DNA from: Subdoligranulum variabile
GTDB lineage: Bacteria; Bacillota; Clostridia; Oscillospirales; Ruminococcaceae
Reading direction: 5' to 3'
Assembly (NCBI GenBank): GCA_004554775.1
Contig: SFKI01000007.1
Span: forward strand, 101,780 to 165,779
Length of the DNA stretch: 64,000 nt
The position numbers and the translations under genes were made by a program. A model generated the notes under the pieces. It saw only the letters and a program-made list of their open reading frames with translations. It was not told the origin of the DNA and did not search any database. This document shows positions 7,361 through 15,844 of the stretch, piece after piece (positions within the stretch are counted from its first letter, which is position 1; every line of letters begins with the position of its first letter).

Positions 7361-9676
7361 ATGAACAAGAAAGGGAAGTCATGGCCGCTGTTTGTCGTGG
7401 CAATTCTGATCGTAGTATTTTCCCTGACTGCGATCTTTGGTGTCAGCTATCAGTACGGCGACACCAAGAACATCTACATCAGAGGCGCTTCGGATATCCG
7501 TTTTGGCATTGATATCCGCGGCGGTGTCGATGTCACCTTTATGCCGGCCGGCGATGTGGATGCCACCCCGGAACAGATGACGGCGGCAAAAACCGTTATC
7601 GAGGACCGTCTGGTCGGTCTGGGCATTACGGACTACGAGAGCTATGTTGACAGCAACAAGGATCGTATCATCGTCCGTTTCCCCTGGAAGACCGATGAAT
7701 CTGATTTCAACCCCCAGACGGCGATCGACGAGATCGGTACTACCGCCAAGATGGTTTTCCGCAAGGGCTCCACGGCCACGGGCGAGGAGATTCTCAGCGG
7801 TGACGACGTGACTTCCGCCAATGCCGCTTATAACGAGACCGAGGGCTGGGTCGTCCAGCTGAAGTTCAACTCCACCGGCGCGGCTGCTTTTGCCGATGCC
7901 ACCACCGAGCTGGCCGCCAACAACGGCACAATCTCCATCTGGCTGGACGATGAAAACATCTCCACCGCCACCGTCAACGAGGCCATCACCGGCGGCGAGG
8001 CCATCATCAAGGGCAACTTCGATCAGGACAGCGCTTCCTCGCTGGCAAACCAGATCAACTCCGGCGCGCTGCCTTTCGCCCTGTCTGCCGAGAGCTACTC
8101 CACCATCAGCCCGTCCCTGGGCGCCAAGAGCCTGGAGGTCATGGTCCTGGCCGGTATCATCGCCTTTGCCTTTGTTGCTGTCATGATGATCGTGCGCTAC
8201 CGCCTGCCCGGCACCATCGCCACCATTTCGCTGTTTGGTCAGGTGGCCGCTACGCTGGCTGTCGTTTCCGGCTACTTCACTGTGTTCCCGGGGTCTACGC
8301 TGACCCTGCCCGGCATTGCCGGTATCATCCTGGGTATCGGCATGGGCGTTGACGCCAACGTCATCACCGCCGAGCGCATCAAGGAAGAACTTGCCAAAAA
8401 CAAGACCCTGCCCGCCGCAGTCAAGAGCGGCTTCAAGATGGGCCTGACCCCCATCATCGACGGCAACGTCACCATCGTTATCGTCGCCGCCATCCTGATG
8501 GGTGCTTTCGGCCCGACCGACGGCTTCTGGGCTAAGGTGTTCAACCCGATCTTCTTCTGGTTTGGACCCTCCACCGCCGGTACGATCTATTCCTTCGGCT
8601 TTACGCTGCTCACCAGCGTGCTGCTCAACTTCGTCTTTGGCGTCTGGGCAACCCGTGTGATGATCCGTGGCGCCGTCCACTGCAAGGCCCTGCGCAGCCC
8701 CTGGCTGTATGGCGGCAAAAAGGATGGCACGGCTGAGTACAAGACTCCGCACATCAACTTCATCGGCAACCGCAAAAAGTTCTACACTTTCTCCTGCGCG
8801 CTGATTGCCGTGGTTCTCGTGTTCTGCGCTGTGTTCGGCGTCAAGATGGATGTTGAGTTCAAGGGCGGCTCGATGATCACCCTGAGCTATGAGGGCGATG
8901 TCGACCTGCCCAGCCTGAAGAGCGAAATCGGCGGCCAGCTGGGCCAAAGCGACCTGACCTTGCAGACTGGCTCCGACATCTCTGGCAACCAGACCCTGAC
9001 CGTGACCCTGCCCGGCAGCCAGACCCTGACCACCGAGCAGTTGGACGCCATGCTGACTGAGATCAACACCGCGCACCCTGAGAACAACTTCGAGCAGAAT
9101 GAGGTCAGCAACGTCAACGCGACCATCGGCAAAGAATTCCTGCTCAAGAGCCTGGTCGCGCTGGTCGCCGCCTGTGTGCTGATCCTGGCCTATGTTGCCT
9201 ACCGCTTCCGCAAGATTGGCGGCCTCAAGGCTGGTTCTACCGCCATTGTGGCGCTGCTGCATGATATGTTCGTTGTGTTCGGCGTCTTTGTCATTCTGCG
9301 CATTCCCCTCAACGGCAACTTCATCGCTGCGGTGCTGACCATCCTGGGCTACTCCATCAACGATACCGTCGTTATCTACGACCGTATCCGCGAGAACAGC
9401 GCCCTGTACAGCAAAAAGCAGATGGGCCTGGCCGAACTGGTCAACCTGTCTGTCAACCAGAGCTTCTCCCGTTCGCTGATGACTTCCATCACCACCTGCC
9501 TGGCCTTGGGTGTCGTCTGTGTTGTGTCCGTCATCTACCGTCTGGACAGCATCTACACCTTCGCGTTCCCGCTGCTGTTCGGTATGGTCAGCGGTGTTTA
9601 CAGCACGATCTGCATTGCCACGCCACTGTGGGTCGACTGGAAGTCCAAGAAAAAGGTCGCCAAAAAGACCGCCTGA
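7361..9676 (+). CDS. secDF: Fused protein translocase subunit SecDF
   Basis: 771 residues; SecD and SecF are joined in one chain. The complex pulls preproteins across the membrane after SecYEG using the proton gradient. The SecD part has a first transmembrane helix, the FGIDIRGGVDVTF motif (about residue 48), a short periplasmic domain and GMGVDANVITAERIKEE. The SecF part starts near residue 470 with VEFKGGSMITL and ends with GYSINDTVVIYDRIREN. About 12 hydrophobic segments are expected. ATG 7361 is preceded by GGAGG; a longer TTG start at 7349 overlaps the binding site itself. The periplasmic P1 region is compact. A weak GC hairpin lies just upstream. Confidence 0.95.
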   Translation: MNKKGKSWPLFVVAILIVVFSLTAIFGVSYQYGDTKNIYIRGASDIRFGIDIRGGVDVTFMPAGDVDATPEQMTAAKTVIEDRLVGLGITDYESYVDSNKDRIIVRFPWKTDESDFNPQTAIDEIGTTAKMVFRKGSTATGEEILSGDDVTSANAAYNETEGWVVQLKFNSTGAAAFADATTELAANNGTISIWLDDENISTATVNEAITGGEAIIKGNFDQDSASSLANQINSGALPFALSAESYSTISPSLGAKSLEVMVLAGIIAFAFVAVMMIVRYRLPGTIATISLFGQVAATLAVVSGYFTVFPGSTLTLPGIAGIILGIGMGVDANVITAERIKEELAKNKTLPAAVKSGFKMGLTPIIDGNVTIVIVAAILMGAFGPTDGFWAKVFNPIFFWFGPSTAGTIYSFGFTLLTSVLLNFVFGVWATRVMIRGAVHCKALRSPWLYGGKKDGTAEYKTPHINFIGNRKKFYTFSCALIAVVLVFCAVFGVKMDVEFKGGSMITLSYEGDVDLPSLKSEIGGQLGQSDLTLQTGSDISGNQTLTVTLPGSQTLTTEQLDAMLTEINTAHPENNFEQNEVSNVNATIGKEFLLKSLVALVAACVLILAYVAYRFRKIGGLKAGSTAIVALLHDMFVVFGVFVILRIPLNGNFIAAVLTILGYSINDTVVIYDRIRENSALYSKKQMGLAELVNLSVNQSFSRSLMTSITTCLALGVVCVVSVIYRLDSIYTFAFPLLFGMVSGVYSTICIATPLWVDWKSKKKVAKKTA

Positions 9677-9703
9677 TGGCCCTGTACAAGTAAGGAGACA
9701 GCT

Positions 9704-10177
9704 ATGAAATGCCCGTATTGTGGGGAAGTGGATTCCAAAGTCATTGACTCCCGCCCGACCGAGGATGGGGAAAAGATTCGCCGCCGCCGCGAATGTTTGA
9801 ACTGCAAAAAGCGGTTTACCACCTATGAGATCGTTGAGACCGTGCCGCTGATGGTCGTCAAAAAAGACCATTCGCGTGAGGTGTTCGACCGCCAGAAGCT
9901 GCTCAACGGTATGCTGCGCGCCTGCGAAAAGCGCCCCGTCAGCTACCAGCAGTTGGACGAAGCCGTCAGCCGGATCGAGCAGATACTGCTCAATTCCTAC
10001 GACCGCGAAGTCTCTTCTATCCATATCGGTGATCTGGCTATGCAGGAGCTGAAACAGATGGACGATGTTGCCTATGTGCGCTTTGCATCCGTCTACCGCC
10101 AGTTCAGCGATGTCAACACCTTTATGGAAGAGCTCAAGGACATGCTGGACAGCCGTTCAAAAACAGCCGAAAAATGA
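9704..10177 (+). CDS. nrdR: Ribonucleotide reductase repressor NrdR
   Basis: 157 residues. N-terminal zinc ribbon CPYCG (residues 3-7) with the second pair in CLNCKKRF, followed by the ATP-cone domain (VVKKDHSREVFDRQKLL onward). NrdR binds ATP/dATP and represses nrd operons through NrdR boxes. It is 27 bases after secDF with the RBS AAGGAG. Its last 21 bases overlap the end of the convergent DUF4363 gene. Confidence 0.95.
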   Translation: MKCPYCGEVDSKVIDSRPTEDGEKIRRRRECLNCKKRFTTYEIVETVPLMVVKKDHSREVFDRQKLLNGMLRACEKRPVSYQQLDEAVSRIEQILLNSYDREVSSIHIGDLAMQELKQMDDVAYVRFASVYRQFSDVNTFMEELKDMLDSRSKTAEK

Positions 10178-10525
10178 TTGCCGTATCTGCTGCAGCTGGC
10201 AGCAGGCCCGCGCTGTCTCGATGGTAAGGTCCGCAAGGTTCTCGCCCTCGGCACAGCGGGGCAGTACGCTTAATGTCTGGTTCATCTGGTCGATCAGGTT
10301 GCGCCGCACCAGCAGCCCCAGCGTCCCGCTGGCGTCCGCTGCCCGGGCAATGATGCAGTCGTAAGCCTGCCGGGCCTGCGGAAGCCGGCCGGTTTCGGCC
10401 ATGGTGCAGGCGGCTTGCAGTTCGCTGCAAAGTGCTGCCGTCGTGCGGTCCACGTACCGCCCGGCCAGCCATAATGCCAGCGCCAGCGTCACCAGCAGCA
10501 ATACTGCATATCGGTTTCGACTCAT
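10157..10525 (-). CDS. DUF4363 family membrane-anchored protein
   Basis: 122 residues. An N-terminal hydrophobic segment (about residues 7-22, YAVLLLVTLALALWLAG) is followed by a helical, Leu/Ala-rich soluble region with tetratricopeptide-like character (EAARQAYDC-type helices). DUF4363 proteins are commonly encoded just after DUF421 proteins, as here: the start ATG overlaps the DUF421 stop by four bases (ATGA), which suggests translational coupling. Function is unknown. The 3' end runs 21 bases into nrdR on the other strand. Confidence 0.75.
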   Translation of the reverse strand: MSRNRYAVLLLVTLALALWLAGRYVDRTTAALCSELQAACTMAETGRLPQARQAYDCIIARAADASGTLGLLVRRNLIDQMNQTLSVLPRCAEGENLADLTIETARACCQLQQIRQSFFGCF

Positions 10526-11214
10526 ACCGCGTCCTTTCCGGGCCGTCCCTTCGGGGGCGGCCCTTTTGCGTTTTTGCGGGGGACGATCAACAGGTCTTTG
10601 CCGTTGTAAAGCAATAGCAGCACGTCCCGCTGCTGCAGCTGCCGTTCGGTCAGGCATGCGTCCAGCCAGGCGGCGTCTACACCCCAAAAGGCGAGATTTT
10701 CCCGGTACAGCGTTCCATCCAGCAGCAGCGGCAGCATGGGCGGGGCTTTGCCGTTTTGGGGCATCGGCGCGGTGCTGATGCTGCCGTTCGGCTCTACCGT
10801 GGCCCACAAAAGCTCGGCAGGGGAAAAATACTCTTTGCCGCGCAGCGCTTCCATCACGTCAGATGCTGTGATGCGCAGCTCCTGCAATGCCTGCTGCTGC
10901 ATCTCGCCCCGCACAATGACCGTGACCGGCTTGCCGAACAGCAGCCGCGCGTACCGGGGACAGAACCAGGCGAGGGTGGAGTTCAAAATTTCCAATGCCG
11001 TCAACAGAAAGATCGGCACGATGCTCGCCGACAGCGGCAGATCCGGTTCATCAATGCAGATGGACGCCACATTCGAAATCAAAAAGGTCGTTACCAGCTC
11101 GGCGGGCTGCAATTCCCCCAACTGCCGTTTGCCCATCAGCCGCATGGCGGTAATGACGGCAACGTAAACGACCACGGTGCGAAAAACACTGGCAAGCACA
11201 AGACCACCCCTCAT
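10522..11214 (-). CDS. DUF421 (YetF/YrbG) family membrane protein
   Basis: 230 residues from ATG 11214. Three N-terminal membrane helices contain the family motif VITAMRLMGKRQLGELQPAELV (about residues 15-36), followed by the cytosolic YetF-like domain with VIVRGEM and a Leu-rich tail. An upstream ATG at 11295 would invade the divergent ger promoter region, so 11214 is preferred. Members are linked to spore membranes: the 2Duf protein of the Bacillus spoVA-2mob element contains a DUF421 domain and raises spore heat resistance. Here the gene is divergent from a germinant receptor operon, which supports but does not prove a spore role. Confidence 0.85.
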   Translation of the reverse strand: MRGGLVLASVFRTVVVYVAVITAMRLMGKRQLGELQPAELVTTFLISNVASICIDEPDLPLSASIVPIFLLTALEILNSTLAWFCPRYARLLFGKPVTVIVRGEMQQQALQELRITASDVMEALRGKEYFSPAELLWATVEPNGSISTAPMPQNGKAPPMLPLLLDGTLYRENLAFWGVDAAWLDACLTERQLQQRDVLLLLYNGKDLLIVPRKNAKGPPPKGRPGKDAV

Positions 11215-11260
11215 ATTTTCCCAAACAGCGGGCAAGACTAAAGGCCAGGGAGGGAACGCC

Positions 11261-12706
11261 ATGCAAAAACCAGCCTTGTGCCGGGCCTTGCCCAAAAATC
11301 TTGCGGTTCTGCAAGATAGATTTGGCGGCTCGGACGATTTCTATACCAAAAAACTATCGGTCGGCGGCATCGCCTGCGCCATTGTGCTGTTTACAGGGAT
11401 TTCCTCACCGGAAAAGCTCTGCCGTCTGGCGCTCGATATGCTTGACCGTGACCCGGCCTTTTTTGGCGGCGGGCCGGGGCTGTGCGAGTATCTTTTGCAC
11501 CAAAGTCTCATTCCCGCCGAGCCGCAGCCTGCCTCGGATTTAGGAGAGATCGGCGAGCTGCTCGCCAACGGCATGTCGCTGCTGCTCATCGACGGATGCG
11601 AGCAGGCAGTCGTATTTTCCACGCAGGAGATGCCGCAGCGCAGCATCACCACACCGAGCGGTGAGGGCAACATGCGCGGTTCGCAGGAGGCATTCACCGA
11701 ACTGCTGCGCAATAATGTGTCCCTGCTGCGCCGCCAGTTCCGCTCAGGCACGCTGGTGGCCGAGATTTCCACCGCCCACACCCGCGCCAAGACCGAATAC
11801 TGCCTGTGCTATGACAGCGCCCTCGCCCCGCCGGAGACCATCGCCGCCCTGCGCGCCCGCCTGGCGCAAATTGAACTGCCCGTGCTGCTCGACAGCGCCT
11901 ACTTCGCGTCCTTTTTAAAGCAGGACAAACTCAACCTTTTCCCCGCTGCCGCGTATACAGAGCGCCCGGCCACCGCCTGTGCCCGTCTGTGTGAGGGCAA
12001 AGCCGTCGTACTGGTAGCGGGCAGCCCCTACGCCATGGTTGTGCCCAGCTTTTTTGCCGAGCATTTTGAATGTCTCGACGACTATGCCTCGGGCGCGGTC
12101 TTTGCCGGGCTCATCCGCCTGTTAAAATATCTGGCGTTTCTTTTGTCCGTGTTCGGCCCCGGGCTGTACGTAATGGCGGTGGCCTTTGCGCCCGAGATCA
12201 TCCCCGTGCAGCTGCTGACCAAGCTCGCCCAGGCCGAAGCCCAAACTCCGCTGCCGCCGATGCTGGAAATGCTTGCTGTGACGCTGCTGTTGGAGATCGT
12301 ACGCGAAGCCGGTCTGCGCGCGCCGCAGTCCATCAGCCACACGGTCAGCATCGTGGGGGCACTTATTATCGGCGAGACTGCGGTCGACGCCGGTATCGTC
12401 AGCGTGCCGGTGCTGACGATGGCCGCAGCCGCCACCATCGCTACGCTGGCCGTGCCGTCACTGTACGAGCAAAGCATCCTGTTCCGTTTCTGCGTCATTT
12501 TGCTGGCCGGGCTGTTCGGCGTGCTGGGGCTGACCTGTGCCGCACTGATGATCTTAGCCATGGCCTGCGGCAGCGAACCGTTCGGGTATGACTATCTTTA
12601 TCCTCTCATGCCACCGGGCAAAGCCAGCGTCCGGGATGGTTTTGTGCGCAGTATCTGGTCCGAACTGGCCAAAGCCGGGGAGGTGATCGGCCGCCATGAA
12701 GTGTGA
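11261..12706 (+). CDS. Spore germination receptor subunit A (GerA family)
   Basis: 481 residues, matching the PF03323 family. The N-terminal soluble region starts with NLAVLQDRFGGSDDF and carries LSVGGIACAIVLFTGISS. The C-terminal half has about five membrane helices (from LLKYLAFLLSVFGPGLYV onward) including TLLLEIVREAGLRAP and SIVGALIIGETAVDAGIVS, all typical of GerAA. The subunit sits in the spore inner membrane and takes part in nutrient sensing and ion release. ATG 11261 has the site AGGGAGG; the frame is open further upstream but that region is the divergent promoter. First gene of a three-gene operon, overlapping the next by 11 bases. Confidence 0.9.
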   Translation: MQKPALCRALPKNLAVLQDRFGGSDDFYTKKLSVGGIACAIVLFTGISSPEKLCRLALDMLDRDPAFFGGGPGLCEYLLHQSLIPAEPQPASDLGEIGELLANGMSLLLIDGCEQAVVFSTQEMPQRSITTPSGEGNMRGSQEAFTELLRNNVSLLRRQFRSGTLVAEISTAHTRAKTEYCLCYDSALAPPETIAALRARLAQIELPVLLDSAYFASFLKQDKLNLFPAAAYTERPATACARLCEGKAVVLVAGSPYAMVVPSFFAEHFECLDDYASGAVFAGLIRLLKYLAFLLSVFGPGLYVMAVAFAPEIIPVQLLTKLAQAEAQTPLPPMLEMLAVTLLLEIVREAGLRAPQSISHTVSIVGALIIGETAVDAGIVSVPVLTMAAAATIATLAVPSLYEQSILFRFCVILLAGLFGVLGLTCAALMILAMACGSEPFGYDYLYPLMPPGKASVRDGFVRSIWSELAKAGEVIGRHEV

Positions 12707-13697
12707 ACATCCCAGCTTGTACGCCGCACTGTTGGTGGGTGTGCTGGTCAATGTGCTGCTGCGCAGCCAAACGGCCTACTGGTGCCGTGCAGGGGCAGCG
12801 GCTGCGCTGGTTTGTGCGCCGGTGCTGGCGCTGGTCGGGACGTTGTTTGCCGCCAGCTGGCGGCAGGGGGCCACGCCGTTGCTGCGCCTGCTGTTTGCGG
12901 TACTGCTGGCGGGCACCTCGGTGCTCGAACTGCTGCGCCTGTGGAATTTGGCCCAGCGGCTGTACCCCGGAGCCGTTATGCAGCTGGCGCTCTGCCTGCT
13001 GGTGCTGCTGCCCATCCTTTACCTGCGCCGCGTGTCGGCCATCTCACAGACGGCCTACGTGGTGCTGTGTCTGCTGTGTGTGGCCACGGCGGGCATGCTG
13101 CTGTCGGTCTTTCCGCGCCTGCGCGTTGCCAATCTGCAAAATATCGCGCTGACCCTGCCGGATTTTGCCGATGCCGCCAGTGACCAGCTGACTCTGTACC
13201 CGGAATATCTGCTGCCCGCCCTCTGGCCGGAACCGCAAAAGCGGGGCCGCCACACGCTGCTGCGGCTGGCCGGGGCGGCCCTCGGCTTTGACGTTGCCAT
13301 CCATGCGGTGCTCGAACTGTTTTACGGCGCGGCCATGCCGCTGCGGGCCGACCCGCTCCATGCCGCTGCACGCTGCGGGGCACTCTCGGTTTTTACCCGC
13401 ATGGAATGGCTGCAACTGATTTTGTGGGTCATGGCGGTCACTGTCAAGCTGGCGCTCTACCTTTACGCGATGACCCGCCTACTGGGCGGCGAATCCCGGC
13501 AGGAGAACGCCGCCGCCAACCTGGGGTCATTCTGTGTCTATCTGCTGCTCATGCCAACGGCCTGCCTGCTGCTGCGCGGGCTGGATGTGGACGCCGCCCT
13601 GCGCTGGCGCAGCGCATTTACCTGGGGCTTTGTCATTCTTGCCTGGATCGGGGGTGCTGCGGCATGGCTATGCCGAAAAATCCGGCGCTGTTCATAA
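12696..13697 (+). CDS. GerAB-like spore germination permease subunit
   Basis: 333 residues, almost entirely hydrophobic with roughly ten membrane segments and strong Leu/Ala bias. The middle subunit of germinant receptors is an amino acid permease-like protein (GerAB, APC superfamily) that forms the ligand-binding part. Sequence resemblance to GerAB is weak by eye; the call rests on topology, length and its place between GerAA-like and GerAC-like genes. The start overlaps the GerAA-like stop by 11 bases and its end overlaps the next gene by about 34 bases, so the three are almost surely cotranslated. Confidence 0.7.
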   Translation: MKCEHPSLYAALLVGVLVNVLLRSQTAYWCRAGAAAALVCAPVLALVGTLFAASWRQGATPLLRLLFAVLLAGTSVLELLRLWNLAQRLYPGAVMQLALCLLVLLPILYLRRVSAISQTAYVVLCLLCVATAGMLLSVFPRLRVANLQNIALTLPDFADAASDQLTLYPEYLLPALWPEPQKRGRHTLLRLAGAALGFDVAIHAVLELFYGAAMPLRADPLHAAARCGALSVFTRMEWLQLILWVMAVTVKLALYLYAMTRLLGGESRQENAAANLGSFCVYLLLMPTACLLLRGLDVDAALRWRSAFTWGFVILAWIGGAAAWLCRKIRRCS

Positions 13698-14596
13698 TGT
13701 CGCTGCTGGCCGCGCTGCTGCTTACCGGCTGCGGCGGGCAGCCGCTCTCCAAGCGGGAAATCGTCCGCGCCGTCTTTTTTGAGCGGCAGGGCAGCGGTTA
13801 TTCTGTCTGCCTGCTGCTGGCGGACCAGAACGCACCTGAAGACGAACCCGCCTTTAAAACAGCCAGCGCCGCCGCGTCCACCCCGGCGCAGGCGCTGGAA
13901 AACGCCGCCGCAGCCCTGCCGGGCACGGTCTACTACGGCCTGCTGGACGCCGCTGCTCTGCCAGCAGATGTGGACTGGGCCAAGGCGCAGGAGATCGGCC
14001 TGCTGCTTTATGACCGCGCCCAGCCTGCGCCGGAACTCTCGGTCTTTTTGCTGGACGGCGCACCGCACGACTGGCAAAAGGACGCCCAGTCCCTTTATGA
14101 GCATATGCAGGCCATTGAGGATCGTTATAAGGTCCACTGCGGCTTGCAGCAGCTGTTCACCCAGTGCACGGACTGCGCCGTTCCGGGCTTGCCGCAGGGG
14201 ACGGGGTACGATTTCACGCTGCTGGCAAGCGATTCTGCCCCGCGCCGCTGCAAAGGGCTAACGGCTCAGCTGGCCGCACTTTTGGCCGGGCAGACGACCC
14301 GGCTGGAAACATCCTTCGCCGCCGATACCGCCGCCTGCACCGCCCGGGTTGAGGTGACTTCCACAGGCGGTACCATCCAGCTCCACCTGCACGGCGCAGA
14401 TCTGCGCAGCCTGGCGGCCCCGGCCGACGAAACCACCCTGTGCCAAGCGCTGGAAGCCGACCTGCAAACTTCTTTCCGAACCCTGGCCAGAACTGCCGCT
14501 GCAAACGATTTGTTCCACTTCACATTCTGGCAGCAGGCCCTGTACGGCCCCAACGCCGCGCCCCAAACACCGGCCCTGCAAATTTTGTGGGAATAA
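13664..14596 (+). CDS. GerAC-like germination lipoprotein
   Basis: 310 residues. A signal peptide (MSLLAALLLTGCGG) ends with a lipobox LTGC, and the mature protein begins with QPLSKREIVRAVFFER, resembling the start of Ger(x)C proteins. The central part is Ala-rich and divergent. GerAC subunits are lipid-anchored partners of the A and B subunits. The start is ATG 13664 inside the end of the GerAB-like gene; ATG 13670 is also possible. A bidirectional terminator follows at once. The family call is from context plus the lipoprotein layout. Confidence 0.72.
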   Translation: MAMPKNPALFIMSLLAALLLTGCGGQPLSKREIVRAVFFERQGSGYSVCLLLADQNAPEDEPAFKTASAAASTPAQALENAAAALPGTVYYGLLDAAALPADVDWAKAQEIGLLLYDRAQPAPELSVFLLDGAPHDWQKDAQSLYEHMQAIEDRYKVHCGLQQLFTQCTDCAVPGLPQGTGYDFTLLASDSAPRRCKGLTAQLAALLAGQTTRLETSFAADTAACTARVEVTSTGGTIQLHLHGADLRSLAAPADETTLCQALEADLQTSFRTLARTAAANDLFHFTFWQQALYGPNAAPQTPALQILWE

Positions 14597-14637
14597 AAAA
14601 CGGCCTTTCCCCGGTAAAAAGGGAAAGGCCATTTTAT
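14597..14637. terminator. Bidirectional terminator between ger and MBOAT clusters
   Basis: GGCCTTTCCC (14602-14611) pairs with GGGAAAGGCC (14621-14630). An A-run precedes and ATTTTAT follows, so it can stop transcription from both converging operons. Confidence 0.8.
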
Positions 14638-14646
14638 CGTTATACA

Positions 14647-15828
14647 TTACTGCAGCGTGCTTGGGCGGGAAATATAAATCAGGTTGGAATCCGCGATAAA
14701 GGTCTGGAAATTGTACAAGATCAGAACTTCATCGTAGCCCTCTTTTTCGATCGTGGAGTCAAGCCCGTACTTGAAATTGCGGAAATCCACCACGCCGATC
14801 TTGCCATAATTGGCGGTCAGGTAGGGGATAAAGCTGTTGGCGTAGCTGTCCTTCACCACCAGAATGCTACCCTCACCGTCGCCCTCAATGACCGAGTAGC
14901 CGTTGTTGCCGTCCAAAAATGCGGCGTACTTGTCCCGCGTGTCAAACTTTTGGGTGTTGATGAGGTTCTCGGTGGTCTCCGGCTCATACGCGGCCTCACC
15001 GGTGATGCGGTAAATCGTCATCGGATTTTTCAGCGGGTAATAGGTGATCTCGTCGTTTTCGGCATTCCACAGCCGCGTGGCCGAGTAGTGCGTGCCCTGG
15101 AAATCCGGCACCGTAATGGCATCGTGTGCACTGCGGTCAAACGGCTTTAGCCCCCTCAGGGCGCAGAACTGCTCATACGCGCGGTACGCGCCGTTGGGCG
15201 TCCAGTGATGGTCGGTTTTGAAATACAGGTATTCATCCTTATCGGCCATAAAGGTGGGGCGCAGGTCCAGCACGCTGGCGCTTTGGCCGACGGCGGCAAA
15301 AATATCGTCCAGCATTGCGTTTTCATCCACCATCGGGGCACCGGCGGGCAGCTTCTCGGGGTAGATGACACTGGCCGAGGGGGCCAGCAAAAACGTCACC
15401 TTGCCGGGGTGCGCCGCCGCAAAATCGCTGACGGCCTGCACATTCTTGGCAAGCTGTTTCTGCGTGGCACCATCCACAGTAAAAAGCTTCGTGAACATCC
15501 AATGGTCTTTGCCCAGCAGAATGCCGCCCTCTTCGGCTTTCTGGAAAACGACCTCATCCGCCGCGCGCTGGGTGTTCACCCAGACATCGCGCAGCGCAAA
15601 CTGATCCTGCATCCAGCGGGAAAATCCGCTCTGCCAGCTGCCGTCCAGCAGCGCCGACGCACTGAACGCGGGGAACTGCGCGGCCTTGCGGTTCTCGAGC
15701 TCCAGCTGGTCACGCTTGGGGAACACCAAGTTCACCAGCGAAAAACCGAACACGATCACCGCGCCCAGAATCAGCAGCGGATAGGGGGAACGGTCCTTTT
15801 TTTCTTTGCGGTACACAACTTTTGCCAT
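14647..15828 (-). CDS. DHHW family protein, partner of an O-acyltransferase
   Basis: 393 residues. One N-terminal membrane segment (about 16-34, LLILGAVIVFGFSLVNLVF) precedes an extracytoplasmic domain. The DHHW signature is at about residues 206-209 (TDHHWTPNGAY) and a second conserved block VVKDSYANSF resembles the Gly-Asp-Ser region of SGNH-fold esterases and of alginate acetylation proteins AlgJ/AlgX. It is probably the surface-exposed acetyl-transfer partner of the MBOAT protein encoded 16 bases upstream. ATG 15828 is chosen for its AGGAGG site. Last gene of the leftward operon. Confidence 0.85.
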   Translation of the reverse strand: MAKVVYRKEKKDRSPYPLLILGAVIVFGFSLVNLVFPKRDQLELENRKAAQFPAFSASALLDGSWQSGFSRWMQDQFALRDVWVNTQRAADEVVFQKAEEGGILLGKDHWMFTKLFTVDGATQKQLAKNVQAVSDFAAAHPGKVTFLLAPSASVIYPEKLPAGAPMVDENAMLDDIFAAVGQSASVLDLRPTFMADKDEYLYFKTDHHWTPNGAYRAYEQFCALRGLKPFDRSAHDAITVPDFQGTHYSATRLWNAENDEITYYPLKNPMTIYRITGEAAYEPETTENLINTQKFDTRDKYAAFLDGNNGYSVIEGDGEGSILVVKDSYANSFIPYLTANYGKIGVVDFRNFKYGLDSTIEKEGYDEVLILYNFQTFIADSNLIYISRPSTLQ

Positions 15829-15844
15829 CTTTCCGTTCCTCCTT

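Noticed and set aside
7379..10024. 881-codon open frame on the minus strand
   Set aside because: It lies antisense to secDF and nrdR, has Asp/Gly/Gln-rich low-sense composition and no family motif; GC-rich codon bias of the true gene keeps the opposite frame open.
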